A stretch of 64,000 nt of DNA from Amorphophallus konjac (GCA_022559845.1 CM040125.1:205508102-205572101); one strand, 5' to 3'. Counted from the stretch's first letter, positions 36,601-47,640 are shown. Translations and numbers: made by a program. The notes: generated by a model not told the origin, from the letters alone.

Positions 36601-36721
36601 ATATTTGATGTCCACTACGAAAGAAAACACACATCTAGGCCCACTAATATGGCCCAAAACACTTAAAATAGCAAATATAATTTGATAGTTGTCCAAGTTG
36701 CTTGACGATCCCGTCAGACGC

Positions 36722-37177
36722 GCTTGCATTGACCTAAGCCCGAGGTAATGTGAGAAAGCGTTAAGGGGGTAAATAGGAGTCTTGACCAGCCAGAAACACA
36801 GAGACCCCTTCGCAGGAATGGCTTCTATTTTTTGAAGTGGACAACCATATATGTATTTTGTTAAATGAGGTTGCAACCTAGATAGGGTTCACCCTTTAGG
36901 ACCTCCATCAAGCTTTCATCTTTTGAGGGGAGAAGGAAGAATGTAAGGGGGTCAACCTCCTGAGAGGACCTGGCAAAGCGGTTAACCCGGTGAGCTAGTC
37001 AAAGACCTACTCGACTTTCTCCTTTCGGGCAATTTCGGACCATACCCCGAGCATTATGACGTTAGATGCCCCTGCTGTGGAAAGCTGTGATTTGGTTTTT
37101 GAATCGGAGGGGTTTCATATGATAAAGTCAAGCACGGTTACGACCAGACTATTCATGTGACCCGGGCTCGAGGGAGG
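36722..37177 (-). other. E4 leader region
   Basis: This is the E4 internal sequence next to its right LTR. No coding sequence and no recognisable primer-binding site are seen after the LTR end in minus sense (CCTCCCTCGAGCCCGGG). Confidence 0.5.
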
Positions 37178-38155
37178 TGTTTACCTGAACCTCACAGGGA
37201 TGATGATCGCGGGGAGATAATCAAGATGGGGGGATGATGGGTTTCCTCTTCCTCATCCTCGGCCGGCCAAGGGCAAGGAGCCCTGCTTGTCCCTTGTGCT
37301 GAAGTCTAGCAACGTAGCTCAAAAGAAAAGAAAATAACAAGCCATTAGTAAAGAAATGAGTGTAATATCTACTCTAATGGAATGAACGAAAACGGGAATG
37401 ATGGTGGCAATTTTACTTGGGGGTGGTGGGAAGGAGGGATGGTCGAGACTTTCGACCACCCACCTTCCCTTTATTTTTGGGAAGAAACCTCTTAAGTTTA
37501 GGGGCTAAGGGACACTACATGCAATGCTACGAACTTACCTGGAAGCCGTGATGCAAGCAGGGAGTAGGAGTTGTGGAGTTCAAACCAGGACTATGGGAAG
37601 CAGGATGAAGGCGACCGATTCTGCTCATCCTCCAGAAGGAAGTTCTGCAAGACACCTCCGCCGAAGCTCCGCACCTTCGATCCTCTCCAAATCGCTTCCA
37701 CCTTGATTCTTACCCCCGAGAATGGCCTCTGCCCCCCTCTCCACATTCGAGAGCAGTAGTTTTGTCCATCGAGCCCAGAGTTTCAAATCGTCGGGAAAGA
37801 TCATGTAGAACGGGGGAAAGAACGTGCCCACAAGCTGGGCCACATCCTCTGACCGGGTAAACAGAGGAAGGTGGCCAAACCTTTGGCCACCTTCAGAGGG
37901 AAAGGCGGCAAGGAGGCTGGCCACCCACCTGGGGAGGGCGGCCATCGCCCTGGTCGCCTAGGACTGGGGGTGGCCAGGGCTTTGGCCTCCCAGACCATGC
38001 TCCTTGGGCCCCTAAGTGGACGAGGCCCAATAGCTAAAAGGCTACGGGCTGGGCTTTAAAAACTCAAACACTGGTAAAACAAGTACCACAACTAAGCGTC
38101 ATTCGCACAAAGGTCCATTGGAGATCTGCGGGATGTCTGAAATTCGGCATCTACA
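37178..38155 (-). repeat. E4 right LTR (5' LTR if minus)
   Basis: It is 978 bp, from TGTTTACCTGAACC to GGCATCTACA, and aligns end to end with 21304-22281. Confidence 0.93.
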
Positions 38156-38283
38156 CCCGTCAGCAGCATGGTTGGCCACAATCTCGGGGCCAAAGGCTAG
38201 CACAGTGAGCCCAGCAGCCATCGTCACTTTCCCTGCAAAACAGAATAAGCAAACAATTAGGACTCCTTTGAGAGGAGAACTCG
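38156..38283 (-). other. Tat-A leader with exon-like segment
   Basis: In minus sense a pyrimidine-rich stretch ends in TTTTGCAG at about 38232, followed by GGAAAGTGACGATGG and an open run of about 22 codons (AAGLTVLAFGPEIVANH) that stops at the E4 border. This resembles an acceptor and the first coding exon of the Tat-A 5' frame, cut by E4. Confidence 0.5.
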
Positions 38284-38301
38284 GTCCCACCGGGCGTGCC
38301 A
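38284..38301 (-). promoter_or_regulatory. Primer-binding site of Tat-A
   Basis: In minus sense TGGCACGCCCGGTGGGAC starts 5 nt after the LTR end (CCCACA, then TAGCT). Its complement ends in CCA, as a tRNA 3' end must. I do not assign the tRNA species. Confidence 0.75.
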
Positions 38302-38306
38302 AGCTA

Positions 38307-40672
38307 TGTGGGAGAAAGAAAGAGATTTTTTTTATTATGTAATATTGAGATATTATTATCATGATTTATTTAGTTTATTTATTAGAGGTTATTTGCGTAG
38401 GGCATGCCAGTCACTAGGTGACGAGTTTATTATGCGCTCAATATGACCCAGGGCGGGCGAAAGTGAGATGCGTGTCGGGACCGAAAGTCCGCCAAACCAT
38501 TAAGGCTATGGCATTAATTACATCCTACAATAAGAAGGAAACCTTATGATTAATTGCCGAGATAGCGAGCCGTTCGAGGCTGAAATAGAATGCAAGTGAA
38601 TGCAAGAGAATGCATGCGATGATGAAGCCTCTAAGGCCGCATGGAATGATTCATTGATCATTTTCTTAATCATGCAGGGCAGACATAGTTCATTAAGTTC
38701 GAGCCTTCGGCAGGGGGCGGAGGACGTAGGTCCGAAGACCACCATAGCGCATAGCCAAGACTTCCGGTCGGACGTGACCCGACCTTCCGTCGATGCCATT
38801 TGATATACCGAGGTCTCATTCAGGCAAGCATGCACTAACAAGGCACATAAGAATGCATATCTGTATTTAATGCATGAACTAGCAAATGCATGATGACAGA
38901 TTATTTCAACCTGAAGAGTTTCTTTTTATTTGATTCATGGTTGATTACGTTGACTGACGCCAGCCGTGGAAGGCGAGGGTTGGCTCGGGAATGAGTGAGG
39001 AATTAAAATGGCGCGACAGACGCACTTTTATTCAAAACCGACAAGGGGTAGCGTAGGTAAAAGGGTTATTCGACGCGAGGTAGCATAAGAGTAGGGGTTA
39101 AAACGGCGTGGTAGGAAAAAGGCCTTAACCGGCGCGCCCCACCCAGGGCACGCCAGGTTTGGCCGCGTCGGATGATGACCATTTAAAAATCCATGAGAAT
39201 GAGTGTAGGGTTAATCCGGCGCGGGCGGGTACCACGCCGTATTAGGGCCGCGTAGGGTTAACTAATTTTTACTGATTTTTGGATATTTTTTTAGTTTATT
39301 TGAACCATGAACATGGGTTAAGTTGATTAATGAGTGAATTGAGGTCCAGGATGCCCTTGGGATAGGGTTGAGACTCGTGCGAGGTTCATACTCGAGCACA
39401 GAAGCTCATTAGTTCAAAATTATGTCTTATTAAGCCCAAACTGCAAGGGCAATTAGTTAACCAGTATGGAGAAATTTTGGCAACACCTCCCCCTCTCCAG
39501 AGGATTATGGGGGGGAAGCGGAGGCGTATCCCAATGATGGAGTAAGCTCTTTAATACCGGATGACATAACGGTGGCCGACAGACCCGAATGGATGGAAGA
39601 CCCCGAGGGCTAGCCTACGAGGGGCACCAATATTACATGGGCCAAAGCGTGATTAAAAAAGGGACGACCATTGAGGGAGGAAACCCCGAGGGCCAGCCTA
39701 CGAGGGGCACATAACCCATGGTCACCAAAGCATCCTTGGAGATAGTGGATTTGATGTTAGGCTGAAGCCCTATTGATATTCGCCCGACGGCTCATGAAGA
39801 TGCATGCCATGAAGAGACATGATCCTATGATCCACTGGCGATTCAGAGGTATCCATGGGGAATGTCCCCTCTCCCCAGCCACTAGACTTCTCGAGAGGAA
39901 CGGTCACACACAATGAATATGCAGAACGCACTCAGCTAATAAACCGACTACGTTCAGTTACGTCTATAAATGTATATAGGGGTTAGTTGGTTAGCAGGTT
40001 AGCAAAGGTATTAGTGAGTTAGCATTCGGAAAATGATGATGCCAAAAAACCATGCTTTCAACCTATAGGGGCGGCCTTATCCCCCTCGATTCATTATTAG
40101 GAACGGAGGTGCGACAAGAGACCGACCCCAGGGAGAACCAGGAAGGCGCACATATATACACCTCTGGTGATGAAAACCCTCGATATAGTGATGGAAACAT
40201 GATACAAGCATTCCATTGGAATGAAACCCCAGGGAGAGGGGTAATTGTTGTAGCCCTTTTTGGGATGACCCAGGGCGTATTCAACACTGGCGAAGAAGAA
40301 ATCCGCGTGATGATGGCATATTTAACACCAGCGAGGAAGAAATCCGCACGATGATATACGAGATGTTAGAAATTGAATACAACCTAAGGAAGAGAAGGGG
40401 GGCAACAAAGGGCGCAGGGAGATGTTATTTCATTCAGCATCGAACATTGCTAGTAAGAAGGGGCCATTACAACATACATTCAATACGGCATGGCGCAGTC
40501 GGCCGGAGGTCGGTCAAGCTTACACAAACGGGTATAAACCCAACTCTAGAGGAAAGAAAAAAAAAGTTGAGGAATGAAGAAGAAGATGGGCTCATGTCAT
40601 CGCCCATTCGACCATATTCATTCACAGAGACAATGCCAGGGGAAAATAGGAAAGGGGGGAAACGGGGAAATC
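38307..40672 (-). repeat. Tat-A 5' LTR, truncated at its 5' side
   Basis: This is the inverted counterpart of 41005-43368. It ends, in minus sense, in CCCACA before the primer site. The first ~1.1 kb of the LTR, including the TATA box found in Tat-B at 40779, is missing beyond the junction near 40672. GGCGCGCC-type words occur near 39130 and 39220. Confidence 0.85.
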
Positions 40673-40679
40673 CAGCAAG

Positions 40680-43368
40680 CCACCCTTTTCGGCGTGCTCT
40701 TCCCGGCGCGCAAAAGTGACTTGGGCCTTCTACGGCGCGCTCACCTCACGCCCGGGAGGAATCACGCATTGGGCGTGCTATATATGAGCCAATCGATGAT
40801 CAAAATGGGAGAGGAGAGTGGAATCGAATAGATAGAAGAAAATCGGGAAAGAGGAAGGGGCTTGGAAAAGAAGCAAGTCTTCTGAGAGTGAGCCAGAGAG
40901 CCACCCTTGCTCCGTCCGTCTGCCCGAAGAAGCTCGAGGTCGGAGAGGAAGGCCCTTTTCCGATACCCTATTTTCGGTGGTGAAAAGCTTAGGTGGGTTC
41001 CGACGATTTCCCTGTATCCCCCCCTTTCTTGTTTTCCCCTGGCATTCTCTCTGTGAATGAATATGGTCAAAGGGGCGATGACATGAGCCCATCTTCTTCT
41101 TCATTCCTCAGCTATTTTTTTTCTTTCCTCTAGAGTTGGGTTTATACCCGTTTGTGTAAGCTTGATCGGCCTCCGGCCGACCACGCCATGCCGTGGTGAA
41201 TGTATGCTGTAATGGCCCCTTCTTAATAGCAATGTTCGATGCTGAATGAAATAACATCTCCCTGCGCCCTTTGTCGCCCCCCGTCTCTTCCTTAGGTTGT
41301 ATTCAATTTCTAACATCCCGTATATCATCGTGCGGATTTCATCCTCCCTGGTGTTGAATATGCCATCATCGCGTGGATTTCTTCTTCGCCGGTGTTGAAT
41401 ACACCCTGGGTCATCCCAAAAAGGGCTACAACAATCACCCCTCTCCCTGGGGTTTTGTTCCAATGGAATGCTTGTATCATGTTTCCATCACTATATCGAG
41501 GGTTTTCATCGCCAGAGGTGTATATATGTGCACGTTCCTGGTTGACCCTAGGGTCGGTCTCTTGTCGCACCTCCGCTCCTAATAATGAATCGAGGGGGAT
41601 AAGGCCGCCCCTATAGGTTGAACGCATGGTTTTCTGGCATCATCATTTTCTGAATGCAAACTCACTAATACCTTTGCTAACCTGCTAACCAGCTGACCCC
41701 TATATACATCTACAGACGTAACTGATCATAGTCAGTTTATTAGCTGAGTGCGTTCTGCATATGCATTATGTGTGACCGTTCCTGTAGAAAAGTCTGGTGG
41801 CCGGGGAGAGGGGACATTCCCCATGGATACCTTTGAATTGCCAGTGGATCATAGGATCATGTCTCTTCATGGCATGCATCTTCATGAGCCGTCGGGTGAA
41901 TATCAACATGGCTTCAGCCTAACATCAAATCCACTATCCCCAAGGATACTGTGGTGACCATGGGTTGTGTGCCCCTCGTAGGCTGGCCCTCGGGATTTCC
42001 TCCCTCAATGGTCGTCCCTTTTTTAATTATGCTTTGGCCCATGGAATATTGGTGCCCCTCGTAGGCTAGCCCTCGGGGTCTTCCATCCATTCGGGTCTGT
42101 CGGCCGCCGTTGTGCCACCCGGTATTAAGGAGCTTACTCCATCATGTGGGTATGCCTCCGGTTTCCCCCCGCCCTCCTCTGGAGAGGAGGAGGTGCTGCC
42201 AAAATTTCTCCAGACTGGTTAACTAATCGCCCTCACAGTTTGGGCTTAATAAGACACGATTTTGAACTAGTGAACTTCTGTGCTCGAGTATGAACCTCGC
42301 ACGAGTCTCAACCCTATCTCAAGGGCATCCTGGACCCCAATTCACTCATTAATCAACTTAATCCATGTTTATGGTTCAAATAAACAAAAACCAATATCCA
42401 AAAATCAGCAAAAATTAGTTAACCTGGTGTGGCCCTAATCCGGCGCACCCTAATACGGCGTGGTACCCCCCCCACGCCAGATTAACCCTACACTCATTCT
42501 CATAGATTTTTAAACGGCCATCATCTGGCGCGGCCTAACCCGGCGCACCCTGGGCGGGGCGCGCCGGTTAAGGCCTTTTTCCCACCACGCCATTTTAACC
42601 CCTACTCCTACGCTACCTCGTGCCGTATAACCCTTTTACCTACGCTACCCCATGCCGGTTTTGAATAAAAATGCATCTGTCGCGCTGTTTTAATACCTCT
42701 CTCATTCTCGAGCCAAACGTTGCCTTCCACGGCTGGCGTCAGTCAACGTAATCAACCATGAATCAAATAAAAAGAAACTCTTCAAGTTGAAATCATCTGT
42801 CATCATGCATTTGCTAGTTCATGCGTTAAATACAGATATGCATTCTTATGTGCCTTTTTGGTGCATGCTTGCCTGAATGAGACCTCGGTATATCAAATGG
42901 CATCGACGGAAGGCCGGGTCACACCCGACCGGAAGTCTTGGCTATACGCGATGGTGGTCTTCGGACCTACGTCCTCCGCCCCATACCGAAGGCTTGAACT
43001 TAAAGAACTATGTCTGCCCTGCATGAACGATCAATGAAACATTCCATGCGGCCTTAGATGCTTCATCATCGCATGCATTCTCTTGCATTCTATTTCAGCC
43101 TCAAACGGCTCGTTATCTCGGCAATTAATCATAGGTTTTCCTTCTTATTGGAGGATGTAATTAACGCCATAGCCTTAGTGGTATGGCGGACTTTTGGTCC
43201 CGACACGCATCTCACTTTCACCCAACTTGGGTCAGATTGAGCGCATAATAAACTCATCACCTAGTGATTGGCACGCACTACGTAAATAAATCTCTAATAA
43301 ATAAACCAAATAAATCATGATAATAATATCTCAATATATAATAAAAAAATTTCTTTCTCTCTCCCACA
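40680..43368 (+). repeat. Tat-B 5' LTR, truncated
   Basis: It aligns with the 3' LTR from about 62652 onward (CTCTTCCCGG...GCAAAAGTGACTTGGG) and ends CCCACA at 43368. Comparison with 61881-64000 suggests a full LTR of about 3.4 kb. Confidence 0.87.
40779..40785 (+). promoter_or_regulatory. TATA box of the Tat-B 5' LTR
   Basis: TATATAT in the context GGCGTGC-TATATATGAGCC. The same context recurs in the 3' LTR at 62749. It lies in the spacer of the inverted repeat and so has no partner in Tat-A. Confidence 0.65.
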
Positions 43369-43502
43369 TAGCTTGTCGAACTTAGGTGGCTTGTTGACCC
43401 AAGGAGGGAGTCGCATTTGATGAATACCGGGTCCCATACGCACCACATCATGCTACTAAGGGAGTCCCTCCTGGGGTCAACAAGCCACCTAAGTTCGACA
43501 AG
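43369..43502. other. Fold-back joint at the Tat-B 5' end
   Basis: After the LTR come TAGCT and the first bases of the primer site. The sequence then switches to an inverted copy (43372-43411) of gag codons that lie in normal orientation at 43462-43502, with a ~50-bp loop that is itself correct gag sequence. Comparison with Tat-A shows CTTG shared by both partners at the first joint and TCGC at the second. The primer site, leader, extra frame and gag N-terminus are missing. Confidence 0.85.
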
Positions 43503-45120
43503 TTCAACGAGAAGGGATCCCCGAAGGAACATGTCGCTTACTATATGACCATCATAGGCGATCTAGCCACTGATGAGTCATATTTGTTGAAGTTTTTCGG
43601 GTCCTCACTAACAGGGCTCGCATTTGAATGGTATTCCAGCCTCCCGGTTGGATCAATCAGTGACTGGCCGGATATGCAGATGAAATTCATAGAAAGATTC
43701 CATGTCACTGTGAGGGAGGTCACAATGGCCGAGCACTACTCAACAAGACAAAGGGCCGATGAAACAGCCCTTGAATACATTAAGAGGTGGCGGAGCCTCG
43801 GAATGAGATGCAAGCGGCCCCAGCACCAAGAGGACGCCGTACAAATCTACAAACAGAACCTCAGGAGAGAGGTACTGGAAAAGTTGATTGGAAAGGAAAT
43901 CCGATCAATCGACAGTCTGAACAATGTCGTGGCTGAGGTGGAAGTCTTCCTGGCAAGACCTGCCCCTACATCAACTGCTGCCCGTACACAGAAGGCAAAA
44001 ATAGCAGAGCGGCCTTCAACACCTAAAGAAGGAAACACTCTTGACATTAAGTCATTTGAACAACAAAAAGACAAAGGCAAGAAGGCGGTTGCCCCTCAAC
44101 CGGCTAAAGCCGAAGATGACCGAGAAGGTCTCTCACTCCGAGATAAAATGAAGAAGGCCTACTCCTTCCCACAAGAAAAGACCAAAGTCATGTTCGACTG
44201 GGTGACCCAATATAATAAGGTTACCCTGCCCGAACCGAAAAGGCCGGAAGACCTAAAAAGAAAAGACAACCCAAGGTTCTGTCTCTATCACCAGATGCTG
44301 GGGCACCCGATTGAAGATTGCTATGTTTTCAAGGACATCATTGAAGGCATGGTCAAGAAAGAAGTAATAGACTTGGGGGAGTACAAGGTTGACCCTCCAC
44401 AACCTCATGAAGCACCTCTAAGAAGAGCCGCGGTCAACATGGTCTCTCTGTATCAGGCGTTGCCTGAAGAGATCACGGAAGCCAGCACTCAACATGCTTA
44501 TGAGGCTTACTTCCTTACACCAATAAAAGAACAAGAGGGATGGCAGCAAGTCCCTACAAAGAGCAAGAAGAAAGGCACATCTCGCCCGAAAGTGGGAGTG
44601 CATATCCGTGGCATCACACCACGACCCACTCTGCCAGAGGCAGCACCTATGTGGACCAATCCACCTACGGTCATTAGGATACCTACACATAACCGGAGAA
44701 GATAGACTCCATTGCCGACGGTCAAGGAAATTAGTCCGGAGGCCCGACGGCTGCAAGACTATATAAACGGGCTAGATGAATTTGTACAGCCCAAACTAGA
44801 ACCTTTACTGGTACAGGATTATGTCCCGTGGCAGGAATTAGAACAGCTCTCATTAAAGCAGGAGTAGGAAGCTGACAAAGCGTCAGACAAGGACGGCAAC
44901 CTATTCTGGGGGAAGTGCCGGCCAAAGAAAAGAAAAGGAAATGAAGAAAGAAAAGAAAAGCCAGCAAGGCCACAAAGGACATAGTCCTCTCTTGCAATAC
45001 CCTGTCTGCCCTTTTCAACCTGCCCAGTAAGGAAGATGAGGAGGAAATATGCTTTACACTAGCCGCCGGGGCAAGCCAGGTTGAAGTAGTGACCGTTACA
45101 CACGCTACACGGTCGGGTCG
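43411..45120 (+). pseudogene. gag: Tat-B gag, N-terminus missing
   Basis: The frame is open from the fold-back joint through PPKFDKFNEKGSPKEHV (about 43486) and the long run 43545-44705 containing FFGSSLTGLAFEWYSSLP and YIKRWRSLGMRCKRP. The knuckle near 44281 is CLYHQMLGHPIEDC, a C-X2-H-X4-H-X4-C pattern in which His stands where the second Cys usually is. A TAG at 44703 and another near 44864 precede a Lys/Glu-rich tail. Tat-A has 400 or more further residues upstream, which Tat-B lost. No start codon of its own remains near the joint. Confidence 0.86.
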
Positions 45121-46259
45121 AAGATGGGGGCATTAGCCGCCGCCAACCACAATATTATCTTCAGGGGGGAGCAACCCTATAAGATACCCCCTCCGAAGGT
45201 TAGGGGAGTCCAAGTCCCTCCTCCTGCTAGTTTATACAGTCAGAGTGGGGGTAGCACTACCGCTGCTTCCTTTCTGAAATTCCTGAGAATGTCAATGGGA
45301 AAGCAGCCATGCCAGGGTGTCGACCCCACAGTCGGGAATACTCACCCGCAGCTCCAACAGCCTTCTGGAGTTCCAGATGAAGATGAAGCTTGCCAAACGG
45401 CAGCCAATGAGGGACAACAAGAAGACGACACCTAACAGAAGGGTGCGGGCTCAGAGCCCGATGAAGCAGGCCTATCAGGGGCCACGGTTCAAAACTCTCC
45501 CAAGCCCAGGTGGGCAGAGGAAATGAAGTTGTCCAATGCCTGAGTAGGAAGCCGGGTAGTCAAGTTGTTAAAAAAGCTCCCAGCGAGATTCACTGTTTTG
45601 GAAATCCTCTCCCTGAGTGAAGAGACCCGACAGGCGATCATCACTACTTTGTAGACGCCTGCCCAATATGAAGCATGTTTGGCTGAAGCACTACTAGAAG
45701 CCAATGTGACCTTCACTCAGGAGGACATGCTACTCCCTACTACCAGCGACAACAGGCCGTTGTACATGAGAGGACAACTGAATGGTTGGGAGCTGAGCAG
45801 AATCCTGATAGATCCTGGTGCAGCTGTCAACATCCTGCCCTACAGAATATATCAGAGGTGCCACTTCAACGTGCGCCTCGATAAAGTCAGAGACATGCGT
45901 ATCGCTTGCCTCAACCAAAAATGTGAAGTATCGCTGGGAGTAGCGAAATTCACACTCACTCTGGCGGATCTTACTACGAGGGTGCGGTTCCATGTCATTG
46001 ACTCCCACACCTCGTACAAGGCGTTGCACGGCCGCCCCTGGCTACATGAGAACATGGTGGTGCCCTCCACGCTACACTAGTGCCTCAAATACACCCAGGA
46101 AGGGAAGGAGGGAAGGATATTTGTCGACCTCCACCCGTTCGAAGTATTCAAGTGTCACCTGCTGGATGCTCCTCTATATGCGGAACGGTCTCGAGAGACC
46201 TTTGAAACCATGACCCCTATTATGGCAACAAGAAGCACGTCCGACGATGACTAGTTCCC
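45121..46259 (+). pseudogene. pol: Tat-B protease region
   Basis: A Gln/Pro-rich leader (45124-45435) ends in a stop; KLLKKLPARFTVLEILSLSEETRQ follows near 45565 with stops at about 45541 and 45652. The open run 45679-46080 holds the retropepsin active-site word ILIDPGAAVNILPYRIY (about 45809) with D-P-G in place of the usual D-S-G, then CEVSLGVAKFTLTLADL and ALHGRPWLHENMV. A stop at 46078 and more coding similarity to Tat-A up to 46250 follow. Confidence 0.84.
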
Positions 46260-47640
46260 ACCGCCGCCACCTGGGTACATCGATCCCAAGACGGTTTCAC
46301 ATATTGCCATCACCGGGGACGTGGGCAGAGCAGCACCTCCTGCCACCTATCCTCAAGTCGATGAAACCAAGGTAGATCAGCAGCACGACCACATCAGGGT
46401 CCCAGAAGGCCTTACCAAGCCAATTCTCGGCCTCGATAATATCACTGTCAAACCTTTCAAAAGCATGGAGGTGACGCAGTCTGATGGCCCCAACAGTTTA
46501 TTTTACATAGCTAAGGAGCATCCCACACGGGAAGACACAGATTGCCATCTTCCTAAAGATATGGGGAGCCCGTTAATCCTCGTTCGGGGGTTGACGTTTA
46601 CAACAAGCCGAATGGCCAAGATGTTCCAGAAATAGCACATCCCTGCCGGCCAGCCCCACAAAGAGAAAGAAGCATTCCAGAAGCTGTGGTATCCCGCAAG
46701 CCTGGACAAAGAACTAAGGCACGTCTCTCAACATCCAGGGTTAGGCTTCACCCTTGAAGAATATTACTATAGCGGGTGATACGTGGTGGATACCATTTCC
46801 TCTTTCTACCCTGTCGAAGACGGCTCACTGGGGGCAACCTTCGATGAGTACCCAACGGAGGTCGAACATACTGAGCCTGCTCAACCTAGAGACTCAGAAC
46901 CAGAGGCTATAACGCCTTGCCGATGCTGGGAGCAAGTATACTCTGAAGAAGTGGCTCTTTAAGCTAGATTCGACACGACCGGCAGTAGCGAAGCCGAAGA
47001 TGGGCTGTCTCCCTCCAGTGGCCTTCCTCTGATAATGATGTCGGCGCCCCCTCGTGCCGATCGGGGAAATTGTTGCTGAAACTAATCAGAAGATGCATGC
47101 TGCTAGAAAAGAAAAAGGTACCTCCACTGAAGACATGTCGATCTAGGGGGGCGGGGCACTCTTGTCTTCTGTTGCGAAGCCGCGATGCTGCTCTAGCACG
47201 GCGATAAACAACCACTAGTCCTTCAGGGCTGCAAACACACATGCAAGGGCCGAGGTTGTTAGGTCGTCTCATAAAAACACAGCGACTACAGATTTGCCAA
47301 CAGAACAGCTCAGACAGTCGCCACTACTTGACTCAGAAATCACTGATGAAGCCCATGTGGAACAGAATGAAGAGGGCAATGTACTCGAGCTTGAAGATGA
47401 TATTCCAGATTTCTTCGACCTTCAACCTGCACCCCCAGAAATAGAAGATGGAGGCCAAGCCACAGCTCATGAATAGATAGAAGTTATCCTGGGAGATGAG
47501 GCCGACCCTAGGCCGACCTTCCTCAGTGCCCAGTTGTCTGCTGAAGAACAAAAGTTGTATGTCCATCTGCTACAAGAATATCAGGATTGTTTCACCTAGA
47601 CCTACAAAGAAATGTTAGGACTTAGCCCCGCAGTCTCATA
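46260..47640 (+). pseudogene. pol: Tat-B pol linker
   Basis: A weakly constrained spacer between protease and RT: GLTFTTSRMAKMFQ, LWYPASLDKELRHVS and HPGLGFTLEEYYYSG are shared with Tat-A at 13.7-14.4 kb. There are stops near 46633, 46777 and 46960, and Glu-rich stretches near 47380. ADPRPTFLSAQLSAEEQKLY at about 47500 marks the site where Tekay entered Tat-A. Confidence 0.8.

Larger units (their letters stand above)
29378..36716 (-). mobile_element. E5: two ~2.1-kb LTRs around a 94-bp internal region
   Basis: The left LTR is 29378-31514, the internal part 31515-31608, and the right LTR 31609-36716 including a nested solo LTR. Flanks are GACAC (29373-29377) and GACGC (36717-36721), a 4-of-5 target duplication. 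In minus sense the internal part opens with an initiator-Met primer site 2 nt after the 5' LTR and closes with a purine tract next to the 3' LTR, with nothing between that could encode a protein. The element is therefore non-autonomous and would need RT and integrase from another element. It interrupts the right part of E4. Confidence 0.88.
31609..36716 (-). repeat. E5 right LTR (5' LTR), split by a solo LTR
   Basis: With the nested insertion and one AGAGG removed the length is about 2.18 kb. It is longer than the left copy mainly because of a 43-bp tandem duplication at 31615-31700 (GATACG...CATTTT). The G run at 35427-35445 has 19 bases against 12 in the left LTR. It ends at GATCCCGTCA. Confidence 0.9.
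21304..38155 (-). mobile_element. E4: LTR element without gag/pol carrying two PMD genes
   Basis: Two direct LTRs of equal length (978 bp) bound 14.9 kb, or about 7.5 kb once E5 is subtracted. No gag, protease, RT, RNase H or integrase word appears in the internal part. It holds two spliced PMD pseudogenes on the plus strand. Minus orientation is favoured because GAGGGGCATT adjoins the inner end of the left LTR in minus sense and resembles the Tat-B tract GGGGGGCATT. A competing plus-sense tract (CGAGGGAGG before 37178) means the orientation is not certain. The flanks AGAGG and CCCGT do not match, so there is no target duplication. It sits in the 5' region of Tat-A. Confidence 0.8.
13120..40672 (-). 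mobile_element. Tat-A: Tat-lineage Ty3/gypsy element with nested insertions
   Basis: On the minus strand, from right to left: truncated 5' LTR (40672-38307), an 18-nt primer site (38301-38284), a 5' leader with an exon-like segment (38283-38156), E4 (38155-21304, inserted), an extra 5' reading frame (21171-18188, split by a solo LTR), gag, protease and the pol linker, which is cut at 13,119 by the Tekay element. RT, integrase and the 3' LTR should continue beyond the left edge. Order and protein words match Tat-B on the other strand, so the family assignment does not rest on Tat-A alone. Confidence 0.85.
38307..43368. repeat. Large inverted repeat of two Tat LTRs
   Basis: The arms are 38307-40672 and 41005-43368 (about 2.36 kb each), with a spacer of about 332 bp. 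Both outer ends read TGTGGGAG outward-in and are followed outside by TAGCT. The arms differ by many substitutions and small indels, so this is not a recent duplication or an assembly mirror of one read. Confidence 0.9.

Noticed and set aside
37178..38155. E4 in plus orientation, with CGAGGGAGG before 37178 as polypurine tract
   Set aside because: Possible but less favoured: the minus-sense tract matches the Tat-B tract, and intron retention in the PMD genes fits minus orientation better.
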